Source: Bradyrhizobium manausense (GTDB lineage Bacteria; Pseudomonadota; Alphaproteobacteria; Rhizobiales; Xanthobacteraceae). Taken from it: 64,000 nucleotides of DNA. The position numbers and the translations under genes are program-made. The first letter of the stretch is position 1. Each line of letters starts with the position of its first letter. The notes under the pieces were generated by a model that was not told the origin of the DNA, did not search any database, and saw only the letters and a program-made list of their open reading frames with translations. This document shows, in pieces, positions 17,635-26,221 of this stretch. The stretch is from positions 3,100,001 to 3,164,000 of the forward strand of contig NZ_JAFCJI010000001.1 in assembly GCF_018131105.1 (NCBI RefSeq), written 5' to 3'.

Positions 17635-18327
17635 CTAGCGAAGGATGGCGATGCGCGCCTGCAGGCGACGGACGCCGAAGGACGCGATACAGGAAATGGT
17701 GAAGTAGACGACGGCCGCAAACAGGTACATCTCGACCAGACGACCGTCACGCTGCGCGACCTTGCTGGCCGCCCCGAGGAAATCGGTGATCGACAGCACG
17801 TAGACCAGCGAGGTGTCCTGGAACAGCACAATGGTCTGCGTGATCAGCACCGGCAGCATGTTGCGGAAGGCCTGTGGCAGCACGACATAGCGCATGGTCT
17901 GCGCGTAGGTCAGGCCGAGCGCGTTGGCCGCAGCCGGTTGTCCCCGCGAGATCGACTGGATGCCGGCACGCATGATCTCGGAGAAGTACGCGGCCTCGAA
18001 CATGATGAAGGTGATGAGCGAGGATGCGAACGCGCCGACGCTGATGGGGCGCGAAGCCCCCGTCAGCCACTGCCCGATGTAAGGCACCAGGAAGTAGAAC
18101 CAGAAGATCACCAGCACCAGCGGCAGCGAGCGCATGAAGTCGACATAGAGGCCGGCGATGCGTCCGAGCGTCTTGTAGCCGGAGAGCCGCATCAGCGCGA
18201 TGGCCGTGCCGAAGATCAGGCCGCCGAGCGCGGACAACGCCGTCAGCAGGATCGTGAAGCTCATGCCCTCGTAAAACAGATAGGGCAGCGCGCGGATGAT
18301 GACGTCGAAATCAAAATTGCTGAACAT
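17635..18327 (-). CDS. gltK: Amino-acid ABC transporter permease (GltK type)
   Basis: A 230-residue inner-membrane permease of the HisMQ/GltJK family, with about five transmembrane helices. The EAA loop is visible as [20 protein letters not shown] (about residues 148-167), the coupling surface for the ATPase. It starts 4 bp downstream of the partner permease. Heterodimer formation with GltJ is expected from the family. Confidence 0.92.
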   Translation of the reverse strand: MFSNFDFDVIIRALPYLFYEGMSFTILLTALSALGGLIFGTAIALMRLSGYKTLGRIAGLYVDFMRSLPLVLVIFWFYFLVPYIGQWLTGASRPISVGAFASSLITFIMFEAAYFSEIMRAGIQSISRGQPAAANALGLTYAQTMRYVVLPQAFRNMLPVLITQTIVLFQDTSLVYVLSITDFLGAASKVAQRDGRLVEMYLFAAVVYFTISCIASFGVRRLQARIAILR

Positions 18328-18331
18328 GGTG

Positions 18332-19063
18332 CTATTTCCCCGTGATGTAGCCGGGGATCGCGACGTAACGCTCGAGGAAGCGCATCGCAGTCACGACGAC
18401 GGCGTTGACGAGGAGATAGAGCAGCGTTGCTGCGGTGAAGGCCTCGAACACCTGGAACGAAAATTCCTGCATCGAGCGCGCCTGTCCGGTCAGCTCCAGC
18501 AGGCCAATGGTGATGGCGACCGCGGTGTTCTTGATGGTGTTGAGGAACTCCGATGTCAGCGGGGGCAGGACGATGCGGAAGGCCATCGGCAGCAGCACGT
18601 AGCGATAGCCCTGCACCGTGGTCAGCCCGAGCGCGGTCGCGGCCATCTTTTGCCCTCGCGGCAAGGACCCAATGCCGGCTTGCAATTGCACCGCGACGCG
18701 CGCCGACATGAAGAAGCCGATGCCGATCGCCGCCGTCCAGAACGGAGCATTCGGCAATTGCTTCAGCCACAGGCCGGCAGACTTCGGCAGCAGCTCCGGC
18801 AGCACGAAGAACCACAGGAACAGCTGCACCAGCAGCGGCATGTTCCGGAAGAATTCGACGTAGCAGAAGCCGAACCAGGAGGCCGACTTCGACGGCAGCG
18901 TCCGCATCACGCCGACGATCGAGCCGGTGATCAGTGCGATGATCCAGGCCAACACCCCGGTTTCGAGGGTCAGCACCAGTCCCGACAGCAGCAGGTCGAG
19001 ATAGGTGCCGGTCCCCATCGGGTTCGGCTGGAAAAAGATTCCCCAGTTCCAATGGTAGTTCAC
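18332..19063 (-). CDS. gltJ: Amino-acid ABC transporter permease (GltJ type)
   Basis: A 243-residue permease paralogous to the next gene, with about five helices and an EAA loop around RGQKMAATALGLTTVQGYRY. The N-terminus NYHWNWGIFFQPNPMGTGTYL is typical of GltJ. It lies 116 bp downstream of the binding-protein gene, and that gap contains a perfect 14-bp hairpin which probably lowers permease expression relative to the abundant binding protein. Confidence 0.92.
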   Translation of the reverse strand: MNYHWNWGIFFQPNPMGTGTYLDLLLSGLVLTLETGVLAWIIALITGSIVGVMRTLPSKSASWFGFCYVEFFRNMPLLVQLFLWFFVLPELLPKSAGLWLKQLPNAPFWTAAIGIGFFMSARVAVQLQAGIGSLPRGQKMAATALGLTTVQGYRYVLLPMAFRIVLPPLTSEFLNTIKNTAVAITIGLLELTGQARSMQEFSFQVFEAFTAATLLYLLVNAVVVTAMRFLERYVAIPGYITGK

Positions 19064-19112
19064 GTGTCCCCCGCGCGAACGCGCCAGTCAGAGATGTCCC
19101 GGCCCCTATGCA

Positions 19113-19149
19113 AATGTCCGGCCACTCTGGTGTCAAGAGTGGCCGGACA
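19113..19149 (-). promoter_or_regulatory. Intercistronic hairpin between binding-protein and permease genes
   Basis: A perfect 14-bp stem (arms 19113-19126 and 19136-19149, ATGTCCGGCCACTC and its complement) with a 9-base loop. No run of T follows it on the transcribed strand. Such hairpins after ABC binding-protein genes commonly stabilise the upstream mRNA segment or cause partial termination, giving more binding protein than membrane components. Confidence 0.7.
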
Positions 19150-19179
19150 TGATCCCGATCGAAAGATCAGGGTTGTAGC

Positions 19180-20091
19180 TTACTTGTAATCGTCCGGGTT
19201 CGGCGAGTCCGAGGGCTTGGCGAATTCGTGCTTCAGCTCAGCGGAGATCGGAGTGTTGAGATTCAGACCCTTCGGCGGGATCTTCTGGGTGAACCATTTG
19301 TCGTAGATCTTCTGGCCTTCACCCGAGGTGTAGAGCGCAGCGGTCGCGGCATCGACCACCTTCTTGAACGGCGCGTCGTCCTTGCGCAGCATGATGCCGT
19401 AGGGCTCGGGCTTGGAGAATGCATCCTTGGAGATGACGTAGTCCGACGGCGACTTCGATCCGGCGACGAGGCTCGCCAGCAGGATGTCGTCCATGACGAA
19501 GGCCACGGCGCGATCGGTCTCGACCATCAGGAAAGCTTCCGCATGGTCCTTGGCCGGGATGATGTTGGCGCCGAGCTTCTTCTCGACGTTGGCTTCGGTC
19601 AGTTGCTTGATGTTGGTGGTGCCGGCGGTGGAGACCACCGTCTTGCCCTTGAGGTCGTCGATCGATTTCAGGCCGCTTGCCTTCTTGAAGACGTAGCGGC
19701 TGGCGGTCAGGAAGTGGGTGTTGGTGAAGGCGACCTGCTTCTGGCGCTCGGCATTGTTGGTGGTCGAGCCGCATTCGAGGTCGATGGTGCCGTTCGCCAT
19801 CAGCGGAATACGCGTCGCCGAGGTCACCGGGTTGAGCTTCACCTCGAGCTTGTCGAGCTTGAGCTCCTTCTTCACGGCGTCGACGATCTTGTAGCAGATG
19901 TCCATCGCGAAGCCGACCGGCTTCTGGTTGTCGTCGAGATAGGAGAACGGGATCGAAGAGTCGCGGAAGCCCAGCGTGATGGCGCCGGTGTCCTTGATGT
20001 TCTTCAGCGTGCCGGTCAGCTCCTCGGCCCCTGCCTGGCTGACGGCGAAGGTCGCGGCGAGCGCGAGCCCGATGCTACGGAAATGTCTCAC
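19180..20091 (-). CDS. gltI: Periplasmic Glu/Asp-type amino-acid-binding protein
   Basis: A 303-residue solute-binding protein with a signal peptide (residues 1-22, GLALAATFAVSQAGA). The mature protein has SBP_bac_3 features: GAITLGFRDSSIPFSYLDD with the ligand-contact region, AMDICYKIVDAV, and IDLECGSTTNNAERQKQVAF, which is characteristic of the glutamate/aspartate GltI subgroup. First gene of the import operon; the promoter should lie in the 87 bp upstream. Confidence 0.92.
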   Translation of the reverse strand: MRHFRSIGLALAATFAVSQAGAEELTGTLKNIKDTGAITLGFRDSSIPFSYLDDNQKPVGFAMDICYKIVDAVKKELKLDKLEVKLNPVTSATRIPLMANGTIDLECGSTTNNAERQKQVAFTNTHFLTASRYVFKKASGLKSIDDLKGKTVVSTAGTTNIKQLTEANVEKKLGANIIPAKDHAEAFLMVETDRAVAFVMDDILLASLVAGSKSPSDYVISKDAFSKPEPYGIMLRKDDAPFKKVVDAATAALYTSGEGQKIYDKWFTQKIPPKGLNLNTPISAELKHEFAKPSDSPNPDDYK

Positions 20092-20178
20092 TTTTTTGGT
20101 CCCCTTTCAGGATGATGCGGGCGGGATGCAAGCACAAATCGGCTTGGATTAGAATGTGACTTTCGACGGGATCGAAGC

Positions 20179-21564
20179 TCAGGTTAACGGGCGTGGCAAT
20201 TCCCCGAGATCCCAGAACAGGCCGGCCATCACCGTCAAGGCCTCTTCCGTCAATGGCAGCAGGATGTGCTCATTGGGCGCATGCTGGGAGCAGCCGGGAT
20301 AGGAGTGCGGGACCCAGATCGTCGGCAGGCCCAGAATCTCGGAAAACACGTCGTTCGGCAGCGAGCCGCCGAAGTTCGGCAGCACCGCCGGCGCCTTGCC
20401 GGTGGTGTTTTGGACTGAATCAGCCGCCCATTTGATCCAGGGGCTGTCGAAATCAGTGCGCGATGCGGCAAAGCTCTGGGCCGCCCGCACCTCGACCATC
20501 GGAAAGCCCTTTTCGACCAGATGCGCCCTGATCGCATCGATCATGCCATCGACCTTGGTGCCGACCACGAAACGCAGTTGCAGCACGGCACTGGCGTGAC
20601 CGGGAATGGCGTTGGCCGGCTTCCCGACATTGCCCGACGACATCGCCAGCACTTCCAGCGTGTTCCAGGCGTAGAGCCGTTCGGCCGCGGACAGGCCGTC
20701 CTCGCCCCAATTCTCCGCAAGCGCGGGTTCGTCCTCGGTCGGCACCACCTGCACATCAGCCAGATAGCTGCGGATCTGGTTGGTGAGCCGCGGCGGCTTC
20801 AGCGCCTCGAGCTGCAGCCGGCCAAGGCCGTCCACCAGCGTCGAGATCGCGTTGACCAGGATGGTCGCGGGATTGGCGAGCACACCGCCCCAATTGCCGG
20901 AATGATGGCCGCCATCGCGCAAGTTCACGTCGAGATGGATGCGGATGCCGCCGCGGCATCCCAGGAACAGCGTCGGCCGGTCCGCGGACAGCCGGGGCCC
21001 ATCGGAGGCCATGAACAGATCGGCCTTGAGCGCGTCGCGATTGAGATCGCAGACCTTGCCGAGATCGGGCGAACCGATCTCCTCGCCCATCTCGACGATG
21101 AATTTGGCATTGAAGCCAAGCTTGCCGCCGCGGGCCTCGCGCACCGCGCGGAGCGCGGCCATGTTGATGCTGTGCTGCCCCTTGTTGTCGGCAGTGCCGC
21201 GACCGTAGAGACGAATGCCTGCCGCCGTCGTGCGCCAGGGATCGCGACCGTCGCGCCACTCGCCTTCCATGCCGTCGACGACGTCGCCATGGCCGTAGAC
21301 CAGCACGGTCGGGAGAGACGCGCTCTCATGATGCTCGGCAAACAGGAATGGCGCCTTGTCGCTCGGAGATTCGACCAGGCGGCTGGTGAAATCCAGCGCC
21401 GCGAAGGCCGGCATCATCTCCTGTTCCAGATAGGCGCGCAGTTCGGGTCCGCGCGACGGATTCTGGCTTTCGGTCTTGTAGGCGACGCGGCGGTCGAGTT
21501 CAGCAAGGAACGCACCGGATTTGAAGTCGTCCCGGGCGCGGGCGATGGCGTCGGCTCTGGTCAT
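20179..21564 (-). CDS. M20-family dipeptidase/peptidase
   Basis: A 461-residue M20 metallopeptidase of the ArgE/DapE/carboxypeptidase G2 clan. Metal ligands and catalytic residues are visible: His and Asp in VYGHGDVVDG (about residue 93), Asp in GRGTADNKGQ, the general base and ligand in EMGEEIGSPD, Asp in FMASDGPR and the late His near APNEHILLP. The GGHHSGNWGG stretch marks the dimerisation domain. It probably hydrolyses dipeptides or N-acyl amino acids. It lies just upstream of the Glu/Asp import operon on the same strand (87 bp), so the two may be expressed together. The ATG before TRADAIARA is chosen by family length; no strong ribosome site is seen. Confidence 0.88.
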   Translation of the reverse strand: MTRADAIARARDDFKSGAFLAELDRRVAYKTESQNPSRGPELRAYLEQEMMPAFAALDFTSRLVESPSDKAPFLFAEHHESASLPTVLVYGHGDVVDGMEGEWRDGRDPWRTTAAGIRLYGRGTADNKGQHSINMAALRAVREARGGKLGFNAKFIVEMGEEIGSPDLGKVCDLNRDALKADLFMASDGPRLSADRPTLFLGCRGGIRIHLDVNLRDGGHHSGNWGGVLANPATILVNAISTLVDGLGRLQLEALKPPRLTNQIRSYLADVQVVPTEDEPALAENWGEDGLSAAERLYAWNTLEVLAMSSGNVGKPANAIPGHASAVLQLRFVVGTKVDGMIDAIRAHLVEKGFPMVEVRAAQSFAASRTDFDSPWIKWAADSVQNTTGKAPAVLPNFGGSLPNDVFSEILGLPTIWVPHSYPGCSQHAPNEHILLPLTEEALTVMAGLFWDLGELPRPLT

Positions 21565-21828
21565 GGCTGGTTTTCGAAGCTTTAGGACGAAGGATATTAC
21601 CCGACACGGGCAAACCTCCGAAAGTGGCGGGGAGCTGGATAGTTCTTCTAGTTCTCTTGTACTTCTCTTGGGATTCCGTTCTTGCGCTCTTGAGATTGGC
21701 TTGCCAGGCGCGGGAGCACCGCTGATTTTGGCCTTGCCAATGCCCAACCATATGCAAGAACGTCCGCCAAGTTGGGGCGCACGTCTATCATTCGAAGAGC
21801 GCTCAGTACAGGGCGCCGGGGGACCAGC

Positions 21829-23208
21829 ATGGCCAAGCAGATCAGGCTCAACGCATTTGCGATGAATTGCGTCGCGCATCAATCACCGGGCCTGTGGACC
21901 CATCCGCGCGACCGCACCGCCGAATATAACCGCCTGCCCTACTGGATTGATCTCGCCAAAACGCTGGAACGCGGCCGTTTCGACGGGCTGTTCCTGGCCG
22001 ACGTGCTCGGCGTCTACGACGTCTATGGCAACAGCCCTGACGCAGCGTTGCGCAATGCAGCACAGACGCCGTCCAACGAGCCGCTGTTGTTGCTGTCGGC
22101 GATGGCCGCGGTGACGAAAAACCTCGGCTTCGGCGTCACCAGCAATCTGTCGTTCGAGCCGCCCTACCCGTTCGCGCGGCGAATGTCGACGCTCGATCAT
22201 CTCACCGAGGGACGGATCGGCTGGAACGTCGTCACCGGCTATCTCGACAGCGCTGCGCGCGGCGCCGGCAAGGACAAGCAGGCCGGGCACGACGACCGCT
22301 ACGACATCGCCGACGAATATATGGAGGTCGTCTACAAGCTCTGGGAGGGAAGCTGGGAGGACGAGGCGGTGGTCCGCGACCGCAAGAGCGGCATCTTCAC
22401 CGATCCCAGCAAGGTTCATCGCGTCAATCACGAGAGCGCAAACTATCGCATCAACAACACCATTCACCTCAGCGAGCCATCGCCGCAACGGACGCCGGTT
22501 CTGTACCAGGCCGGCACCTCGCCGCGCGGGCGGCAGTTTGCCGCAAAACATGCCGAATGCGTTTTCATGTCGGGACCGTCGGCCAAGATCATTGCGCCGC
22601 GGGTCGCCGCGATCCGCCAGGAGGCCGCGGCCCTCGGCCGCAACCCGGCCGAGATCCTGATGTTCAACATGATGACGATCATCCTCGGCAACACCGAAGC
22701 CGAAGCGGCGGCGAAATATGCCGACTATAGGTCGCATATCAATCCGGAAGGCGCGCTCGCGCTGATGTCCGGATGGACCGGCATCGATTTCTCCGGTTAC
22801 GAGCTCGATCAACAGGTCCGTCACGTCCAGAACGATGCCGGTCGCAGCGCGCTCGACAACGTCACTCGCGGCGACCCCGACCGCGTATGGACCGTGCGCG
22901 ACGTCATCGAACATGTCGGGATCGGCGGCGCCGGCCCGGTCGTGGTCGGCACGCCCGAGAGCGTCGCGGACAAGATCGAGGACTGGTTCGAGAAGACCGA
23001 CGTTGATGGTCTCAACGTTGCCTTTGCGATCTCGCCCGGTGATTTCGAGGATATCAGCGACATGCTCGTGCCGGAGTTGACTAGGCGCGGGCGATACAAG
23101 CCGGAATACGCCAAGGGCACATTGCGGGAGAAGCTGTTCGGCGACGGCCGCGCCCGGCTCGATGCGCCGCATCCGGCGGCGGGGTATCGGGTGGGGAAGA
23201 AGGGGTAG
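21829..23208 (+). CDS. NtaA/DmoA-family FMNH2-dependent monooxygenase
   Basis: A 459-residue luciferase-like flavin monooxygenase, with the landmarks RFDGLFLADVLGVYD (about residue 49), STLDHLTEGRIGWNVVTGY (about residue 122), DRYDIADEYMEVVYKLWEGS and YQAGTSPRGRQFAAKHAE. The subgroup includes dimethylsulfide, nitrilotriacetate and pristinamycin-type enzymes; substrate unknown. A separate FMN reductase is needed and not encoded nearby. The ATG is set by a GGGGGA ribosome site 5 bases upstream; an in-frame start 19 codons earlier lacks one. It is divergent from the M20 peptidase. It resembles the enzyme near 1.5 kb only at family level. Confidence 0.88.
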   Translation: MAKQIRLNAFAMNCVAHQSPGLWTHPRDRTAEYNRLPYWIDLAKTLERGRFDGLFLADVLGVYDVYGNSPDAALRNAAQTPSNEPLLLLSAMAAVTKNLGFGVTSNLSFEPPYPFARRMSTLDHLTEGRIGWNVVTGYLDSAARGAGKDKQAGHDDRYDIADEYMEVVYKLWEGSWEDEAVVRDRKSGIFTDPSKVHRVNHESANYRINNTIHLSEPSPQRTPVLYQAGTSPRGRQFAAKHAECVFMSGPSAKIIAPRVAAIRQEAAALGRNPAEILMFNMMTIILGNTEAEAAAKYADYRSHINPEGALALMSGWTGIDFSGYELDQQVRHVQNDAGRSALDNVTRGDPDRVWTVRDVIEHVGIGGAGPVVVGTPESVADKIEDWFEKTDVDGLNVAFAISPGDFEDISDMLVPELTRRGRYKPEYAKGTLREKLFGDGRARLDAPHPAAGYRVGKKG

Positions 23209-23228
23209 GCTCCCAACTGCCTCCTCCT

Positions 23229-23315
23229 CGTCATTGCGAGCGAAGCGAAGCAATCCAGGGTCCCGCCGCGGAAGCAGTCTGGATTGCTTCGCCGCTACGC
23301 CCCTCGCAAATGACG
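23229..23315. repeat. Palindromic intergenic repeat, CGTCATTGCGAG family
   Basis: Outer arms CGTCATTGCGAG / CTCGCAAATGACG (one extra base) and perfect inner 12-bp arms GAAGCAATCCAG (23247-23258) and CTGGATTGCTTC (23279-23290). It lies between the convergent monooxygenase and decarboxylase genes. The sequence GCAATCCAGG...CTGGATTGC is a very common dispersed element in Bradyrhizobium and related genomes. Confidence 0.8.
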
Positions 23316-23331
23316 GCGGCGGCAACCTCCC

Positions 23332-24993
23332 CTACACCCTCCCATCAACCATCACCTCGATCAGCTTGGTCCCCGGCCGATTGAACGCCGACGCGAGCGT
23401 CGCCTTCAGCTCGCGGGGATCGCTGATCTTGATCGCTTCGCAGCCGAGCGCCTTGGCGACACCAGCGAAATCCACCGGCGGATCGACGAAATCCATGCCA
23501 ACGTAATTGTCGTCACCGTGGAAGGCGAGCAGGCGCTGCTTGATGATGCGGTAGCCACCATTGTTGGCGATGACGACGTTGAGCGGCAGCTTGTGATGCG
23601 CCGCGGTCCACAGCGACTGGATCGAATACATCGCGCTGCCATCGCCGGAGAAACACACCACCGGGCGATCCGGGTTGGCGATGCTGGCACCTACGGACGC
23701 CGGCAGACCCCAGCCGATGCCGCCGGACGCAAGGCCATGATAGCCATAACGGTCACGGTGCGGACGCAGCGCCGTGACCTGACGGCTGGAGGTGAGGCCT
23801 TCGTCGACGAGGATGGCATGATCGGGCATCGCCTCGACCATCTGCAGCACGAGATAGTCGGGATCGATCGGCGCGCGGCTTGCGCTCTGGCCGATCTGCT
23901 CGACCAGCGCAGCACGGCGCGAGGTCCAGTTTTTCGGCGCGAGTTCGGCAAGACGCTGTTTCGCGCGGTTCGCGAGTGCGGTGCCGCCCATCTCCTTCAG
24001 CACCGGGATCAACGCGCGCAACGTTTCCTTCACATCCGCCTTCAGCGCGATCTCGGCACCGTAGTTCTTGGCGATCTCCCAATCGACAAGGCCGATCTGC
24101 ACGATGCCGAGCCCATCAGGCAGCGCATCGACCTCGCTGTAGACTGACATCCGCAAGGGATCGCCGCCAAGCGCGATCAGCAGATCATATGGCGCAAGCG
24201 TGTCGCGCGCGATCTTCTGAACGCGCGCCAGCGTGCCGACGAAGCTCGGGCTCTCGGAAAGAAAGTGCGAGCCATAGGGCGTCGAAGACTGGTAGGCGGC
24301 GGCGCCCAGCAGTTCGGCAAGCTCGGCCGCCTCCTTCAGCGCATCGCTCTTGACCACCTCGTCCATGGTGACGATGACAGGACGCTCTGCCTTCAGCAGC
24401 CGCGCGGCAAAAGCTTTGAGCGCCTCTTCCGACGGCTTCGTACGCGCGTCGATCCGGGTGGAGCGGCCGAGATCGATGCCGGCCTCGCTGTTGAGGATGT
24501 CGCCGGGCAGCGAGATGAACACCGGCCCGGTCGGCGGCGTCATCGCGACCTTGGCGGCGCGGCGCACGATGCGCGGCAGATCCTCCAGCCGGGTCACCTC
24601 GACCGCCCATTTCACCAGCGGCTCGGCCATGCGCACCAGCGGGCCGTAGAGCACCGGCTCCATCAGGCCGTGGCCCTGCTCCTGCTGACCCGCGGTCAAG
24701 ATCATCGGCGTGCCCGTGAATTGGGCGTTGTAAAGCGAGCCCATGGCGTTGCCGAGGCCAGGTGCGACATGGACATTGCAGGCGACAAGCTTGCCGGAGG
24801 CGCGGCTGTAGCCATCGGCGATCGCGACCACCAGGCTCTCCTGCATCGCCATCACATAGGTGAGGTCGGGATGGTCCTTCAGCGCATGCATGATCGGCAG
24901 CTCGGTGGTGCCGGGATTGCCGAACAGATGCGTGATGCCCTCGTCCTTGAGCAGCGCGAGAAAGGCGGAACGGCCGGTGATCTTGTTCTTCAT
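23332..24993 (-). CDS. ThDP-dependent decarboxylase, benzoylformate decarboxylase/acetolactate synthase-like
   Basis: A 553-residue ThDP enzyme of the decarboxylase superfamily. The activating Glu lies in LFGNPGTTELP (about residue 31), and the ThDP/Mg motif spans GDGSAMYSIQSL to VVIANN. The LFGNPGTTE start and the middle-domain sequence look more like benzoylformate decarboxylase (MdlC) than acetolactate synthase. The likely reaction is non-oxidative decarboxylation of an aryl 2-oxoacid to an aldehyde, which would suit the aldehyde dehydrogenase encoded at 27.5 kb, though the two are not in one operon. GGAGG precedes the ATG by 4 bases. Confidence 0.82.
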   Translation of the reverse strand: MKNKITGRSAFLALLKDEGITHLFGNPGTTELPIMHALKDHPDLTYVMAMQESLVVAIADGYSRASGKLVACNVHVAPGLGNAMGSLYNAQFTGTPMILTAGQQEQGHGLMEPVLYGPLVRMAEPLVKWAVEVTRLEDLPRIVRRAAKVAMTPPTGPVFISLPGDILNSEAGIDLGRSTRIDARTKPSEEALKAFAARLLKAERPVIVTMDEVVKSDALKEAAELAELLGAAAYQSSTPYGSHFLSESPSFVGTLARVQKIARDTLAPYDLLIALGGDPLRMSVYSEVDALPDGLGIVQIGLVDWEIAKNYGAEIALKADVKETLRALIPVLKEMGGTALANRAKQRLAELAPKNWTSRRAALVEQIGQSASRAPIDPDYLVLQMVEAMPDHAILVDEGLTSSRQVTALRPHRDRYGYHGLASGGIGWGLPASVGASIANPDRPVVCFSGDGSAMYSIQSLWTAAHHKLPLNVVIANNGGYRIIKQRLLAFHGDDNYVGMDFVDPPVDFAGVAKALGCEAIKISDPRELKATLASAFNRPGTKLIEVMVDGRV

Positions 24994-25149
24994 GTTTCCT
25001 CCGTGCCGCGGACGTTGCCACGGCCGGTCGCATGATGGCCGAAGTCGGAGGCAACGCGCAAGGAAGCGCGGTCATGGCTGCCTTGCGCTGGCGCGCGTAA
25101 GCTGGGAACATCGTTTGACCCAGGCGTCAGCCCGCAAGGGGGAAGCACA

Positions 25150-25605
25150 ATGGCGTATGACGAAGTGACTGCGGCACGCGTGCGCAAATTGCTGGCTGGT
25201 CAGCGCCACGTGGCCGAGAAGAAGATGATGGGCGGCCTCTGCTTCATGGTTGATAACACCATGTGCTGCACCGTCAGTGGACGCGGCGGGATGCTGATCC
25301 GCGTCGGCTCCGAGGCCCATGCGCGCATGCTGGAAGAGCCGCACACAAGCCCTATGGAAATGCGCGGGCGCGTCATGAGCGGATTTGTGCGTGTCGCGCC
25401 GGAGGGCTACCGGAGCGATGCCGAGCTGAAACGATGGGTCAAGCGCGGGCTCGACTTCGTTGCATCGATCCCCCGAGAATCCAAACCGAAAAACGCTGCA
25501 CCGCGCAAAGCGGCTGACAAGACGAAGGCAAAAGCAACCACCAAGGCAAAGCCAACGGCTAAAACTGCTCCTCGCGGCCAAGCTCGAAAGGGTCCTCGCC
25601 GCTAG
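25150..25605 (+). CDS. TfoX N-terminal domain protein with lysine/alanine-rich tail
   Basis: A 151-residue protein. Residues 1-105 match the TfoX_N fold: KKMMGGLCFMVDNTMCCTVSGRG, LIRVGSEAHARMLEE and a PMEMRGRVMSGFVRV strand. Residues 110-151 are a low-complexity K/A/T/R tail like that of histone H1-type proteins. TfoX_N proteins include competence regulators but most are of unknown role; the tail suggests nucleic acid contact. The 3' end overlaps the convergent GFA-family gene by 47 bp, within the tail-coding part. Confidence 0.82.
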   Translation: MAYDEVTAARVRKLLAGQRHVAEKKMMGGLCFMVDNTMCCTVSGRGGMLIRVGSEAHARMLEEPHTSPMEMRGRVMSGFVRVAPEGYRSDAELKRWVKRGLDFVASIPRESKPKNAAPRKAADKTKAKATTKAKPTAKTAPRGQARKGPRR

Positions 25606-26065
25606 CGCGCTTCTTCTTTTTCGAGCGCTGCCAGACCACGCCGGGAAAACCCTTCAGCGGCACCAGCGGCTCGCCGGTATAGGCCCATTCCTGCAGCTCC
25701 TCGATCGCGATGTGATAGAGCGGCTGGCGGCCGGTGCGCTCCTTGAAGAGGGCGCGCGGGATATTGACCATGTGCGGTCCGCGCGGACGTTCGTACGCGA
25801 TCGGCGTACCGCAATGCGAGCAGAAGCTGCGCGCGGTCTTGGTCGCCTTGTCCTCGTAGCGGGTCAGCGCGGCCTTGCCGGAGGTGATACGAAAACGCTT
25901 CTTCCAGCTGCCGACATAGGTTGCGTAGGCCGCGCCATGGGCGCGGCGGCTGGCGGCGGAGTGATCGTGCCATGCCCAGCGTGCGGGGATGTCGATCTCG
26001 AAGGTAACCTTGCCGCAGAGGCACTGGCCGGTGGCGGTTCCTGCGGCAACTGCGGCCTTGGCCAT
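25559..26065 (-). CDS. GFA (Gfa/CENP-V)-family zinc-fold protein, divergent
   Basis: A 168-residue protein with the start and end of the GFA fold: GQCLCGKVTFEI (Cys15, Cys17) and FCSHCGTPIAYER (Cys82, Cys85). The usual middle zinc motif C-H-C-x2-C-R is absent; its place is taken by WHDHSAASRRAHG, so the catalytic zinc site cannot be standard and a second metal set using His is possible. The ATG is set by GGAGAG 7 bases upstream. Reported Gfa enzymes act on glutathione adducts; that activity is not assured here. Convergent overlap with the TfoX-like gene. Confidence 0.78.
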   Translation of the reverse strand: MAKAAVAAGTATGQCLCGKVTFEIDIPARWAWHDHSAASRRAHGAAYATYVGSWKKRFRITSGKAALTRYEDKATKTARSFCSHCGTPIAYERPRGPHMVNIPRALFKERTGRQPLYHIAIEELQEWAYTGEPLVPLKGFPGVVWQRSKKKKRASGEDPFELGREEQF

Positions 26066-26108
26066 GATGCTCTCTCCGTCGTCATTGCGAGGAGGACAAT
26101 ACACGATC

Positions 26109-26213
26109 GTCATTCCGGGGCGCGACGAAGTCGCGAGCCCGGAATTCATTGGGCGACAAGCCAAAACGTGAGATGGATTCCGGGCTCGACGCGTTGCGTC
26201 GTCCCGGAATGAC
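26109..26213. repeat. Palindromic intergenic repeat, GTCATTCCGGGG family
   Basis: Outer perfect arms GTCATTCCGGG (26109-26119) and CCCGGAATGAC (26203-26213). Inside are GCGACGAAGTCGC, GAGCCCGGAATTC and GATTCCGGGCTC, giving nested hairpins. It is related to the element at 16782-16887. It lies between the GFA-like gene and the old yellow enzyme gene. Confidence 0.78.
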
Positions 26214-26221
26214 AGAGGGAG

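Noticed and set aside
21640..21680. TTCT-rich stretch near the divergent M20/monooxygenase promoters
   Set aside because: Repeats such as AGTTCTTCTAGTTCTCTTG are imperfect and short; no regulatory meaning could be supported.
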